Below, one piece after another: positions 1 through 8,889 of a stretch of 61,639 nucleotides of DNA. Made by a program: the position numbers and the translations under genes. The stretch is from positions 1-61,639 of IMG/VR virus record IMGVR_UViG_3300043444_000203; one strand, 5' to 3'. Positions within the stretch are counted from its first letter, which is position 1. Every line of letters begins with the position of its first letter. Origin of the DNA: a virus. Below the pieces are notes generated by a model, which had not been told where the DNA came from, ran no database searches, and worked only from the letters and a program-made list of their open reading frames with translations.

Positions 1-59
1 TTCGGACGGGCACCATCTCCCTGCATTTGAGAGCGGAATTCATTAATGTTAAAAGCCAT
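1..59 (-). CDS. 19: tail tube protein gp19 (N-terminal fragment)
   Basis: Only the first 19 codons are in the window; the gene continues beyond base 1. The visible start reads MAFNINEFRSQM followed by QGDGARP, the usual N-terminus of gp19 in marine T4-like phages, where a short helix precedes a conserved D-G-A-R-P. The family forms the inner tube through which DNA passes, stacked on the baseplate and surrounded by the gp18 sheath. The start is supported by an AGGAGA ribosome binding site and a late-promoter-like AATAAATA at 80-87. Its position directly after the sheath gene matches T4 order (18-19). Identity rests on few residues plus context. Confidence 0.75.
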   Translation of the reverse strand, partial: MAFNINEFRSQMQGDGARP

Positions 60-79
60 TTAAGTTTCTCCTATCTCTC

Positions 80-87
80 TATTTATT
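80..87 (-). promoter_or_regulatory. T4-type late promoter element for gene 19
   Basis: The minus strand reads AATAAATA 20 nt upstream of the gene 19 ATG and overlaps the gene 18 stop. It matches the NATAAATA element of T4-like late promoters. The phage encodes a gp33 coactivator in this window. Confidence 0.5.
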
Positions 88-1747
88 AAACTCTACCAAC
101 AACTTCTTCAAATGAAACACCAGTGCGTACAGCAACGAAGTTCAATTGGATAAAGTTGATAGAACGAGCAGGTTTAATGTAGATATCACCAACGAATTGG
201 TTCTGGTCGATAACTTCACCTGTGTTATTTGTTGTGTCACATACAACACGGAAGTCATAGATACCACGGCGACCTTGTACATCACGCAAATATGGTTCAA
301 CCAAGTTTACGAATGCGGCACGAGTAAATTCATCGTTGAATTCAAACAATGAAGAACGAGCAGCCTTAGCAATTGATTTTTCCAACACGATAAACAAGCG
401 GCGAACATTGATACGGTCAAATGCTGATGGACGATTCAACAATGTTTTGTCTCCATACAAGATTGTACCTTCACCAGGGAATGTAACAACTGGGTTAACA
501 CCAACTTTGTAAAGTGTGTCACGTTCAGCCTTAGTTGGATTCCAAGCAAGTTTAACAACATTCTTGATAACACCACGCTGTAGACCAGCAGGAGAGAACC
601 ATGGATCACGCTCAACATCTGTGCGAACACATAGACCAGCGGTATCACCGTTCAATGGTACCCAACGGTATACATCGTTGTACTTATCATATTGGTATTT
701 CCAACCAGAATCCATAACTGCATATGAAGACTTGGTGTAAGAATCTGCTGTGGTAACAATAGCGGATGCTTCGGAACCATAGTTATCTACAACGTCTGCT
801 TTAGCAGGCGATACAAATACCAAACAGTCTTTGCGTGATTCAGCAATAGAAATTAGGTGGTTAGGTGTTGAAGAGTTGCTTGTTGAACCAGCAATCAACA
901 ATGATACATCGACAGAATCTGAATTGTTGAAATAACTGAATGCTGAGTTAACATTAGCAGCCACTGGAGTAGAATCAATACCACCAGACAATGTTACTGT
1001 AGTGTTTGCAACCAAGTTTGTGTAAGCAACTGCGCCAGAAGCAGCCGTACCCCAGTTAGCAGCCAAGTGACCTGTAGACCAGATATACTTAGAACGGTTG
1101 TTCAAAACATCTTTGTAGTAGTTGCTTGAACCATCAGAGTTTTTAGCATCGCTTGCTTTAGAAACGAAACCATATTTTTCCAAAACTGTACCAGCAATAC
1201 CAGAGATTTTACCTGTAGCATCAATAACAACGATGTGAATTTCATCGTTAGAAGATGAACGCTCAGATGCGTATGTTGAAGTTGCTGGAGTAGAATCGAA
1301 GTTTGTAGCATATGTCCATGTAGCATATGTGTTAGCGTCAGCCAAAGAAACTTTGATGCTGTTGCCAAGTTCGCCTGGATATTTTGCTGTAAACAATGTT
1401 GCAGAATTAGCACTATGATTTTGTTCATAGTCAGTTTTGCTAGTGATTAATTGTGCGGCACCATTTGAAACTGCGTTTACTGCGCTTGCCCCAACTGCAC
1501 GAACAACTCTCAAATCACTACCATATGATAGGAAGTTTGCTGCCGTGAAGAATGTTTCGTATGTGTTTGCGTCTGGTTTGCCAAACTTATCTGCTAGTTG
1601 AATTTCATTGTTAATGATTGTGATTTCGTTAACAGGACCCCATGCAAATGCGCCGGCAATGCCACCAACAGTAGTTGCAACAGAGGGAACAACTGTTGTC
1701 AAATCTACTTCGGAGATGTTAACTCCTGGTGATAATTGAAAAGCCAT
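86..1747 (-). CDS. 18: tail sheath protein gp18
   Basis: A 553-residue contractile sheath subunit. The N-terminus (LSPGVNISEVDLT) and a C-terminal region rich in R-x-I-Y-D-F-R-V and IYIKPARSINFIQLNF are hallmarks of T4-like and phage-type sheath proteins: the C-terminal beta strand and linker form the sheath mesh. The central part (about residues 100-330) is low in recognisable motifs and rich in Asn, Ser and Thr, as expected for the variable surface domains. T4 gp18 is somewhat longer (about 660 residues), so an exposed insertion is probably reduced. An AAGGAGAAC site lies before the ATG. The gene sits between the terminase and tail tube genes, as in T4. Confidence 0.95.
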   Translation of the reverse strand: MAFQLSPGVNISEVDLTTVVPSVATTVGGIAGAFAWGPVNEITIINNEIQLADKFGKPDANTYETFFTAANFLSYGSDLRVVRAVGASAVNAVSNGAAQLITSKTDYEQNHSANSATLFTAKYPGELGNSIKVSLADANTYATWTYATNFDSTPATSTYASERSSSNDEIHIVVIDATGKISGIAGTVLEKYGFVSKASDAKNSDGSSNYYKDVLNNRSKYIWSTGHLAANWGTAASGAVAYTNLVANTTVTLSGGIDSTPVAANVNSAFSYFNNSDSVDVSLLIAGSTSNSSTPNHLISIAESRKDCLVFVSPAKADVVDNYGSEASAIVTTADSYTKSSYAVMDSGWKYQYDKYNDVYRWVPLNGDTAGLCVRTDVERDPWFSPAGLQRGVIKNVVKLAWNPTKAERDTLYKVGVNPVVTFPGEGTILYGDKTLLNRPSAFDRINVRRLFIVLEKSIAKAARSSLFEFNDEFTRAAFVNLVEPYLRDVQGRRGIYDFRVVCDTTNNTGEVIDQNQFVGDIYIKPARSINFIQLNFVAVRTGVSFEEVVGRV

Positions 1748-1792
1748 ATTTTGTTCTCCTTATTATTTTTATAGAACTTATCTCATGTATTG

Positions 1793-1800
1793 TATTTATG
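1793..1800 (-). promoter_or_regulatory. T4-type late promoter element for gene 18
   Basis: The minus strand reads CATAAATA 45 nt upstream of the gene 18 ATG, in the short spacer after gene 17. It leaves room for a leader carrying the strong AAGGAG site. Confidence 0.55.
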
Positions 1801-1803
1801 ATT

Positions 1804-3444
1804 TTAGAAAGTTGATGGTAGGTATCCTCGGCTAGACACACTGGACCATAAGTCTTTGCCATCAAATTCTTTTTCTTCCTGTAATCCATCGTTTATTTCA
1901 CCGACAGGAAGCATTTCTTCGTCTAGTTGTAGGTTTCTTTCATCCAGTAAGCGTTGTCTAACGTCTGAATTTGTGATTTCCTTAAAGTAACTTTGGGCTG
2001 TAAGCCAAGAGAAAAGCACCAAAGTCATAACAATATCGTCATTGTTACCCTCTTCGGCGGCGTAGGAATCTTTGTCCCTGACAAATGTATTTAGTTCTGC
2101 GATGGTGTCGAAGTCATTGGTAATTAACTTATCAGTCTCAATCAAAGTCTTTAAGTTGGCGCAACCAATCTTCTTAACTGTCTTTGATGTTTTAACACCA
2201 TATGCCGCACCCTTCTTAAAACCAGATGAAATGTGCTGTCCTTTAATCTCGTGGTGCTCAATACGGAAGATATTTTCGTATTCCAAATCATAATGTAAAA
2301 TATCAACCACTTGTTGACCAACGGAGTTAGTTTCTACCAGAACCCAAGCACGATTATATCTGTTGGCGATGTTGTAAACAAATGTCGGAAAGATTAGTGG
2401 TGACAATTTATTGTCTCGGAACTTAGCCACATGTCTGTAAGGAACTTCGGTAACATCCACAATAGACACTACAGAATAGTCCAGACTTACACCCTCAGCA
2501 CAATCGACCACAGCAATATAAGTATGACCAGGCTTTGGCTGTTCATATATGTGCATGTGTTCTTCTTTAGCCGTCGGATTCAAGAAGGTCAACATCTTCA
2601 ACTTGGCACCAGGAATCAATGTGGCTGATGAACCAATAAACTCAGTCTCAAATTCTTGTCGGAACTGTTCTTCGCTGGTGTTTCTAATCGTTTCTTCACG
2701 CCATGCCGCATCACGACCTGGCACCATTGACCAGTGAACTTCAAACGGAACATATGTTGAGCGTTTCTCAATCGCATCCATCCACATTCGATAGAACTGA
2801 TTCAGACCATGTGGCGTTGAAACAATAATAACTTTGGTGGTTTTACCAGATGAGATAACAGGATAGGTAGAAGTGAAGAACTCTTCTGCCATGTTATGTG
2901 GAACGAACGCAAATTCGTCCAAGAAAATTAAGTTATATGATCCACCACGAACACCACTGGCGCTGGTAGCATATGCTGAAATTTCTGAACCATTCTCTAC
3001 GGAAATGTTACCTTTGTTCCACTCAATGATACCTTGTTGCATCCATAGTGGGAGATATTCATAAGCGTATTTGATACGACCAAGAATGTCACGGGCTAAG
3101 TCACCTTTGTTGGCTAGAATAGCAATCTTGTAATCGTCTTGGAATAAAATACACCACAACATATAGCCAGCAGCCGTAGTTGTTTTACCAACCTGTCGTG
3201 GCATCTTAGCGATAGAGAAACGATTGATGTGAAAACCCGTGACCATTTCCTCTTGGAAAGGCCACATGGTGAAAGGAACGAGACCGTGGTCAACGTTCAC
3301 AATCTTCATGTAATTTTTAATAAAATATACTGGGTCTTTAATACACTTGGTAATCTCTATTAACTGGTCTTGTGTGTACTCAATTTTTGTACCAACACGT
3401 TTTAGTTTAGAGTTACCTTGATACCCGCCACCATAATCAGACAT
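1804..3444 (-). CDS. 17: terminase large subunit gp17
   Basis: A 546-residue packaging motor with nuclease. Visible ATPase motifs: Walker A PRQVGKTT near residues 82-89, Walker B NLIFLDEF near 171-178, and coupling motif VSTPHG near 208-213. The C-terminal RNase H-like nuclease has acidic residues in VVDCAEG (D314), LVETNS (E371) and NNDDIV (D469/D470). T4 gp17 is about 610 residues, so this is slightly compact. It binds the portal and translocates concatemeric DNA into the prohead, cutting at the headful. A Dps-like gene lies between it and the small subunit, which is unusual; in T4 genes 16 and 17 are adjacent. Confidence 0.97.
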   Translation of the reverse strand: MSDYGGGYQGNSKLKRVGTKIEYTQDQLIEITKCIKDPVYFIKNYMKIVNVDHGLVPFTMWPFQEEMVTGFHINRFSIAKMPRQVGKTTTAAGYMLWCILFQDDYKIAILANKGDLARDILGRIKYAYEYLPLWMQQGIIEWNKGNISVENGSEISAYATSASGVRGGSYNLIFLDEFAFVPHNMAEEFFTSTYPVISSGKTTKVIIVSTPHGLNQFYRMWMDAIEKRSTYVPFEVHWSMVPGRDAAWREETIRNTSEEQFRQEFETEFIGSSATLIPGAKLKMLTFLNPTAKEEHMHIYEQPKPGHTYIAVVDCAEGVSLDYSVVSIVDVTEVPYRHVAKFRDNKLSPLIFPTFVYNIANRYNRAWVLVETNSVGQQVVDILHYDLEYENIFRIEHHEIKGQHISSGFKKGAAYGVKTSKTVKKIGCANLKTLIETDKLITNDFDTIAELNTFVRDKDSYAAEEGNNDDIVMTLVLFSWLTAQSYFKEITNSDVRQRLLDERNLQLDEEMLPVGEINDGLQEEKEFDGKDLWSSVSSRGYLPSTF

Positions 3445-3448
3445 TTAA

Positions 3449-3883
3449 TTACTTAATGATGCTCTTTAACATCCATGCGTGTTTTTGATGTTGGTCAAGC
3501 AAGTCTTGTAGGAAGTTAGAAATTGCTGGTTCATTTGCATTGTCTGCGGCTTGAATACCGGCACGCAAATGAAAAATAAATCTTTCATTGTCTTTCTGTA
3601 ACGCAGAGAACATTCCCATTGGACTAGGAATAACTGTCTCATCTTCAATGTCGGATAGTTCAGACAGTCTTGCTAGTGAAACTGGAGCATATGCACCAAG
3701 CATACGAATCTTTTCAGCAATCAAATCTGTATTCGCAAAGATTGTTGTGTACAATGTACCCAAGAATGCATGGTAATCATTGAAGTTTGAGCCTTCAACA
3801 TTCCAGTGAAACGAGTGTGCCTTGGCATATAGACCAAAATTGGTACCAAGAATTACTCGCATTTGTTCGATTAGTTGTTCCAT
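3449..3883 (-). CDS. Dps-like ferritin family protein
   Basis: A 144-residue four-helix ferritin-like protein. Near residues 23-63 it carries the Dps signature A-H-S-F-H-W-N-V-E-G, then Y-H-A-F-L, then D-L-I-A-E-K-I-R-M-L-G. The likely ferroxidase ligands are H26, H38, D53 and E57. Dps proteins form dodecamers that oxidise and store iron and protect DNA from peroxide; some also bind DNA. It lacks the long basic N-terminal tail of E. coli Dps, so direct DNA binding is uncertain. The gene sits between gene 16 (2 nt away) and gene 17 (4 nt away), so it is probably co-expressed with the packaging genes. Whether it acts in the infected cell or is packaged cannot be seen. Confidence 0.88.
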   Translation of the reverse strand: MEQLIEQMRVILGTNFGLYAKAHSFHWNVEGSNFNDYHAFLGTLYTTIFANTDLIAEKIRMLGAYAPVSLARLSELSDIEDETVIPSPMGMFSALQKDNERFIFHLRAGIQAADNANEPAISNFLQDLLDQHQKHAWMLKSIIK

Positions 3884-3885
3884 GT

Positions 3886-4284
3886 TTATCCTAATTGTTT
3901 TATTTGTTTAATTAAATCTGCTGTAGAGCCAACAAACACCGCTTTGTCTACATTGACTGTTGGTTGTGTTACTGCCTCAGGAGATAAATCTTTTCGTGTC
4001 TTTTGTAACGCAAGCAAATCTTTATTCATATCACCAAGTTGTTTAATCATATTTGAAGCAACTTCATATGCTCTTGGATGATCCGTAGCATCAGCAACCA
4101 ATAAAATTTTATCTACTGCTTTGTTTCCTTTTTGTAGAAGTTCACGCATGTTCTTACGAGCAAACTCAAAGTCTGCTTCTGGTGATAAATCTTCTGGCAC
4201 CATTAATGTATTTGGCGCAATAACTTCCTCTGCTGGAATGTTTTCTATGCCAAAAATATCTGATAAGTTTGTGTCTGTCTTCAT
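3886..4284 (-). CDS. 16: terminase small subunit gp16
   Basis: A 132-residue protein with the T4-like gp16 core: a helical segment (about residues 38-100) with FARKNMRELLQKGNKAVDKI followed by HPRAYEVASNMIKQLGDMNKDLL, matching the HPRAYEV and DxNKDLL pattern of this family. The small subunit forms a ring that recognises DNA and stimulates the gp17 ATPase. It overlaps gene 15 by four bases (ATGA), implying translational coupling. The C-terminus (FVGSTADLIKQIK) is also family-like. Confidence 0.88.
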   Translation of the reverse strand: MKTDTNLSDIFGIENIPAEEVIAPNTLMVPEDLSPEADFEFARKNMRELLQKGNKAVDKILLVADATDHPRAYEVASNMIKQLGDMNKDLLALQKTRKDLSPEAVTQPTVNVDKAVFVGSTADLIKQIKQLG

Positions 4285-5276
4285 AGCGTATGTGGGAATT
4301 CAGTTATGGTTTCTGTAAATCCAAAATGGTCTGTTGCGTTTGCTGATACAGGATCAGATGTTGTAATAACTGCAACCGACTTAACTGGATTCAAATCTAC
4401 CGTATTTATAGTGTAGTATGCGTTGGAATAATCACCAACGATTACATCATTCTCTTCCAGTAATTCTGACATATCTGTAACTACCAAAGTGCCTGTGCTA
4501 TTGTTGGCGAAGTAAACAACAGTACCTGTTTTACCTTTGGATTGTTCACGGACAGTTTCGCCTGTAACAAATACACCAACACCATTAGCGGAATCAACAT
4601 ATACTGTTTGCGATAATGTATCACGCTTATCTTGGTAAATATTTGTGTTAGCGGATTCGATTAGACCAGCAGTAGCAACGGCTGGGAAGATATAACCTTT
4701 AGCGGTGAAAGATAGATTCCAAATAATCAATCTTGTTGTGGACATGTCACCTTCATACTCAACCTGTGAATTGACTGAGTTCAGAATAATTGGCATGTCA
4801 TATTTTCTACCCAACGATGGAATAAAGTCCACAGTTACAGTAAAGTCTGGCGTAAAGTATGGTAAGATTTGTTCTAGAATTTGTGTACCATCTTCCGTAT
4901 TACGCACATAGATTGACATTTCAAACTCAAAGTTATACGGAATAGGTGCGTATTGTGCTTTGATTGAACCATCTGTTTGTTCAGCAAAGTTTCTGTTGAT
5001 TGTATTGAACTTTCGATTTGAATCATATTCGAGACTGACCAAATCGAAAGACATTCTAGGAACTATGGTGTTTATCGACTTTGTTAATGTAGGATCAGAT
5101 GTGATACGAGTGATAAACTTTTCTTTAGCACCATATGATAGTGGCACTCGTGAACGCTCATACTCTTTTGTTCCTGCTTTGTTATATCGTACTAAAAGAA
5201 TGTCGTTGAATACAGTACCAAAAGCAACTACTACTTTTCGGATTGTTCTATTATAAAAATGATTGTTGCCTAGCAT
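4281..5276 (-). CDS. 15: tail sheath stabiliser/completion protein gp15
   Basis: A 331-residue protein. The N-terminus (HFYNRTIRKVVVAFGTVFNDI), the segment VPLSYGAKEKFITR and the core FEMSIYVRNTEDGTQILEQILPYFTPDFT are characteristic of T4-like gp15. This protein caps the tail, locks the last sheath ring and forms the tail side of the head-tail joint. The C-terminal part after about residue 215 looks like an extra beta-rich domain; T4 gp15 is about 270 residues. The ATG overlaps the gene 14 stop (TAATG), and the stop overlaps the gene 16 ATG. Confidence 0.92.
   Translation of the reverse strand: MLGNNHFYNRTIRKVVVAFGTVFNDILLVRYNKAGTKEYERSRVPLSYGAKEKFITRITSDPTLTKSINTIVPRMSFDLVSLEYDSNRKFNTINRNFAEQTDGSIKAQYAPIPYNFEFEMSIYVRNTEDGTQILEQILPYFTPDFTVTVDFIPSLGRKYDMPIILNSVNSQVEYEGDMSTTRLIIWNLSFTAKGYIFPAVATAGLIESANTNIYQDKRDTLSQTVYVDSANGVGVFVTGETVREQSKGKTGTVVYFANNSTGTLVVTDMSELLEENDVIVGDYSNAYYTINTVDLNPVKSVAVITTSDPVSANATDHFGFTETITEFPHTL
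4403..4410 (-). promoter_or_regulatory. possible internal late promoter (TATAAATA) inside gene 15
   Basis: A perfect TATAAATA on the minus strand lies within the 3' part of gene 15, about 118 nt before gene 16. It could give extra late transcription of genes 16, dps-like and 17. It may also be chance in AT-rich coding sequence. Confidence 0.3.
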
Positions 5277-6181
5277 TATGGTTCACCAAATGGATTTTGT
5301 TCTGTGAAGTCAATGATATCATTGCCCTCAGTTTCTAGTCTTACATTATCTGCAATATCTTCAAAGATGTTGTTTCCAACTTCACTATCATCATTGTATA
5401 CCAATACACTTCTTAGTGTGCCGCTTGTGTTGCCGGATACATTACCTGAAACGAACTGACCTTGCACACGAATGATACTCACTGAACTGTCAGGTGTATA
5501 TGAATAAACGATAGCCTGTGCATTGGCTGCAGCCAAAGAACTACCTTGGTAAATGATTTCACCAGAAACGAATTGACCTGTACTTGCTGGGAAGACTGTT
5601 GTGTTTGCAAGTGCAAGTGTTGCTCGTGGATATGAATCGAAAATCTGGTCATCAATTTCTTGAATACCAGTTTCAATAATCTCATTAGAGAACACAAACT
5701 GTTTCATCTTTAATGCATACAAGTATACATTACCACCACGCCCACGACCTAGTGTGTAGAACATCGCTTGATTGTTTTCATGTTCTACGAATGTAATCTC
5801 AAAGAAGTTTTGTAACAATGGAATGTAAATCAAGTCACCTTCATTAGGTCTTAATTGATTTACAGACATGGCAAATCTGCGGCGTGAAACCAACATAGTA
5901 ACTTCGTCACGAATCTCAAGACCAAACTTGGAGATGAAGTCGCCTTCACCATCCATACCAGTTACATTCTCAAGATACATTTCAATACCAACTGCTGTAC
6001 GATATTCTTTTAGTGTATCTTCACCATACAACATATCAACTTGGTCACGAGTAGTTCTTGGTAGATAATAAACATCCATACCATGAATCTGCATGGCTTC
6101 AATCACCAAATCTTCAACCAGTAATTGCTCACTGGTGACTTGGTGTTGAGGGAAGTTATTGAAATAAAAATTAGTTGACAT
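5276..6181 (-). CDS. 14: neck protein gp14
   Basis: Neck protein of about 301 residues from the MSTNFYFNNF start. An upstream in-frame ATG at 6193 adds four residues but would overlap gene 13, so the start one base after the gene 13 stop is preferred. Family features: N-terminal STNFYFNNF, then EQLLVEDLVIEAMQIHGMDVYYLPR and the MLVSRRRF segment, typical of T4-like gp14. With gp13 it forms the neck that closes the filled head and accepts the tail. Position between genes 13 and 15 follows T4 order. Confidence 0.93.
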   Translation of the reverse strand: MSTNFYFNNFPQHQVTSEQLLVEDLVIEAMQIHGMDVYYLPRTTRDQVDMLYGEDTLKEYRTAVGIEMYLENVTGMDGEGDFISKFGLEIRDEVTMLVSRRRFAMSVNQLRPNEGDLIYIPLLQNFFEITFVEHENNQAMFYTLGRGRGGNVYLYALKMKQFVFSNEIIETGIQEIDDQIFDSYPRATLALANTTVFPASTGQFVSGEIIYQGSSLAAANAQAIVYSYTPDSSVSIIRVQGQFVSGNVSGNTSGTLRSVLVYNDDSEVGNNIFEDIADNVRLETEGNDIIDFTEQNPFGEP

Positions 6182-6182
6182 G

Positions 6183-7136
6183 TTAGCCCACAAAGATTTC
6201 TGACGGCATACTTGTCATCAGATAGATTTGTTCTTCCATCTTAGAAATTTCTTCTTCGGCTTCATCATAAATTTCTTTACCATTCAATGTAACACCACCA
6301 GGCATTTGAATGCCACCGAACTTCTTCAAGTTGTTGCCCCATTGCATTTTAATTTTAGCGGTAGCATATGCTTTTAAGAATCTGTCATCCCATACATCAG
6401 ACAAGCCTTCTTTGTATGCTGACACACCAGTTTCGGATGTTGCAAAGAATGATTCGACATTCAATGATGTGTCGCTGTCAATCTTAACTACACGCTTTGA
6501 TTCTGAACCAAATGTCATGTGGTCACCGATAACCACATCACGGGAGAATACTGTATCTGTTCCAATAACTGTGTTGGATGTATTTGATGTGGAAACTGTA
6601 CCAGAGATTGTGAAAACATCTGGACTCAATTTACGATAGCATTCTAAGATAACATATTCGCCAACCTGTAAGTCGGTACTCCAGTTAACATCCAAGAATA
6701 GTTTATTTTGTTTACGGTTGAATCTGAACTGTGGTGTACCAGAGAACAAAATGTTCAAAGTCTGGATGTGTTGCATTGTAATCTCATATGACACATACGA
6801 AACGGATGTAAAGTCATACAAGTCATGCAAGCGCAACTGATAGCGCAAGTCAAACATGTTAACAGAGGATGATGAAGAATCGAATGGCAAAACACCAGTG
6901 ACAAAAAGGACAGAATCTGGACAATAAATCCATCCTCTATCCTTATCTGCTTGTGTAATCTGATGCTTCATAAAGAGTTTTTCGCAACCATCAAAATGAT
7001 AGTCGTGAAAAAACGATAGCGCATCATCAATTCTATCTTCAATCTGGTCATCGTCCACATTAATTTGGATGACTGGATGACCTAGTTTGCGTAGGCAATA
7101 ATCTTTGAATTCTGTTCTAGTTGTAGGTTTAGCCAT
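6183..7136 (-). CDS. 13: neck protein gp13
   Basis: A 317-residue head-completion/neck protein. The N-terminus has the family pattern F-K-D-Y-C-L-R-K-L-G-H-P-V-I-Q-I-N-V, followed by D-x-Q-I-x-D-R-I-D-D-A-L, typical of gp13 in T4-like phages. The C-terminal acidic helix (EEEISKMEEQIYLM) is also conserved in kind. It binds the portal after packaging and works with gp14. This is the first gene of the 13-14-15-16-dps-17 run and has its own TATAAATA element upstream. Confidence 0.93.
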   Translation of the reverse strand: MAKPTTRTEFKDYCLRKLGHPVIQINVDDDQIEDRIDDALSFFHDYHFDGCEKLFMKHQITQADKDRGWIYCPDSVLFVTGVLPFDSSSSSVNMFDLRYQLRLHDLYDFTSVSYVSYEITMQHIQTLNILFSGTPQFRFNRKQNKLFLDVNWSTDLQVGEYVILECYRKLSPDVFTISGTVSTSNTSNTVIGTDTVFSRDVVIGDHMTFGSESKRVVKIDSDTSLNVESFFATSETGVSAYKEGLSDVWDDRFLKAYATAKIKMQWGNNLKKFGGIQMPGGVTLNGKEIYDEAEEEISKMEEQIYLMTSMPSEIFVG

Positions 7137-7159
7137 TATAGTACCCGTAGTTTATTAGG

Positions 7160-7167
7160 TATTTATA
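7160..7167 (-). promoter_or_regulatory. T4-type late promoter (TATAAATA) for genes 13-17
   Basis: A perfect TATAAATA on the minus strand lies in the 35-nt spacer between the glycosyltransferase gene and gene 13, 23 nt before the ATG. This is the same spacing as the copy at gene 48. Confidence 0.65.
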
Positions 7168-7171
7168 ATGC

Positions 7172-8302
7172 CTAAGAATACCATTTCGTAGTGAACTTCA
7201 ATGAAGTTCTTTCTGGATTTGGTTCGTACCAACCCTGTTTGCCATAAATGTTGAGAATAGATTGGAAGTATTCTTCATATTTCGCACCAACAATATCAAG
7301 TGAGAAGTTATTTCTGGCAAAATTGGAGCAATCTTGTGGTCTAATTCTATCAATATTCTTGGCTGCCCAGGTAAATTGTTCGAATGTTCTACAACGATAA
7401 CCAGTCACTCCGTTAATATTATTCTCTGTGAAAGAACCCCAGTCTGTGGTGATAGTAGGTGTACCAGACAGTAAGCATTCGATTTGAACACCACCAAATG
7501 GCTCATTGTATAGACTAGCAACAAAAGCACCTTTTGCTTTAGACATTAGTTTCTTACGAGTTTCGATATCAGCATAACCAACCTCAGTCACATGTGCTGG
7601 CGTTTCTGCGTATCCCATTTCCTTGAGACTGCTTTGTCCAGCAATGATTAGTTTGGCACCAATCGCTTCGGTAGCCTGAACTGCGATGTTGACACCTTTG
7701 CCTTCATATACTCTACCCATGAATAGGAAGTAATCTTCTTTTTTATCAGAATATTCAAAATCGTCTGTGTCAAAGTAGTTTGGAATAACAACATCATACC
7801 AATCTTGTATACAAGTTCCGACAGAATTTAATCCATAGTAAGCATGGTAAATTGCGTAAGATTCGAAAATCTTAAATCTAGCAAAGTGTCCACCAGCATA
7901 ACCGATACCAGGCTCAACTGTAATCAAATCGGGATGTGCATCACAAACTGGTTTATGACCTGCTCCCCAAAATGGTAGAATGAAATCGTTTGGTTGTTTA
8001 CGCTTTTGAATCTCAGCGATTGTGTTTTTGTAGAATGTTGTGTAAGCATGGTCGCCAGTATCATACTTGAAGAAGTTTTTTCTCCAATCATAATCACCAT
8101 ATGCAATCTTCCAGTCTTCATTTGTGAGAACTGTTACATGCTCTGTACATTCCAGTTTCGAATCTTCGTGACCATAATGTATAACAGTATGCCCACGCTT
8201 AGTCATCATCTTTGCAAACTTAACAACTTTCTGTGTGTAAGCACATGCATTGTATTCTTTGCTTGATACTGTGTGTGGTAATCCTAAAATATGGAATCTC
8301 AT
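7172..8302 (-). CDS. GT-B glycosyltransferase, family GT4-like
   Basis: A 376-residue glycosyltransferase. The C-terminal half shows the GT4 donor-binding pattern: FMGRVYEGKG near residues 194-203, LIIAGQSS near 218-225, and the EX7E motif EPFGGVQIE with E267 and E275, followed by SGTPTITTDWGSFTE. The N-terminal half is the acceptor-binding Rossmann domain. It probably transfers a sugar from an NDP-sugar; the acceptor is unknown and could be a virion protein, host polysaccharide or DNA base. Its ATG overlaps the stop of the upstream 2-oxoglutarate dioxygenase gene (ATGA), so the two are likely co-translated. It lies between the fibre genes and the neck genes. Confidence 0.85.
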   Translation of the reverse strand: MRFHILGLPHTVSSKEYNACAYTQKVVKFAKMMTKRGHTVIHYGHEDSKLECTEHVTVLTNEDWKIAYGDYDWRKNFFKYDTGDHAYTTFYKNTIAEIQKRKQPNDFILPFWGAGHKPVCDAHPDLITVEPGIGYAGGHFARFKIFESYAIYHAYYGLNSVGTCIQDWYDVVIPNYFDTDDFEYSDKKEDYFLFMGRVYEGKGVNIAVQATEAIGAKLIIAGQSSLKEMGYAETPAHVTEVGYADIETRKKLMSKAKGAFVASLYNEPFGGVQIECLLSGTPTITTDWGSFTENNINGVTGYRCRTFEQFTWAAKNIDRIRPQDCSNFARNNFSLDIVGAKYEEYFQSILNIYGKQGWYEPNPERTSLKFTTKWYS

Positions 8303-8874
8303 GTGAATTTTGGTCCTTCAAACCATGCGGCTAGCGAATGTCTTGTGCCTTTTGTCACAGGTGTGGCTGCATGTGAAATAAATGATGGAAAAAATATTGC
8401 TGTGCCTTGTTCACGCAACTCACTTTTATTTGGATAACTGCTGTGTAAATCATACAGTTCCAAATCGCCACCTTCATATGTTGATGGATCAGTTAACTGT
8501 AAAACACAAGAGATTTTTCTGTGGTATGGCGACTCATTAATCCAAAATGTATCGTGGTGTCTTTTATATTCACCTTGAACATCGTCCCTATACTCAGCAA
8601 CTTGGAGAAAATCCAAATTTGTTATATTGAATCCAAAGAATTCTCTATTGGCTTGGATTGCCATTTTCCAAAGTTCATCAAACACCCATTCGAATTCAGA
8701 ATCATAGTGATTGATGAATCTAATATCACTTCTTCGGTATTGATTGTCGCTGAAACTTTTACTGTCAATACCCATCGTTGCTTTGTGTGGCTCAATCTTT
8801 AATGCGCCATCAAGCAATTTTTCACACGCCTCTTTACTGATGCGTGCCTTAAAATAGCACCACTCACCTCTCAT
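8299..8874 (-). CDS. 2-oxoglutarate/Fe(II)-dependent dioxygenase (prolyl-hydroxylase-like)
   Basis: A 191-residue double-stranded beta-helix oxygenase. The iron triad is visible: H106 and D108 in KRHHDTFW, and H168 in FISHAATP. The 2-oxoglutarate anchor is R178 in KGTRHSL. The strand QLTDPSTYEGGDLELY is typical of the PKHD/P4H group. It should couple decarboxylation of 2-oxoglutarate to hydroxylation of a substrate, often a proline in this group. A GGAGTT site precedes the ATG. It overlaps the glycosyltransferase gene and follows the collagen-like fibre genes, which makes a fibre protein a plausible substrate; that is inference. Confidence 0.88.
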   Translation of the reverse strand: MRGEWCYFKARISKEACEKLLDGALKIEPHKATMGIDSKSFSDNQYRRSDIRFINHYDSEFEWVFDELWKMAIQANREFFGFNITNLDFLQVAEYRDDVQGEYKRHHDTFWINESPYHRKISCVLQLTDPSTYEGGDLELYDLHSSYPNKSELREQGTAIFFPSFISHAATPVTKGTRHSLAAWFEGPKFT

Positions 8875-8889
8875 AATATAAACTCCAGA

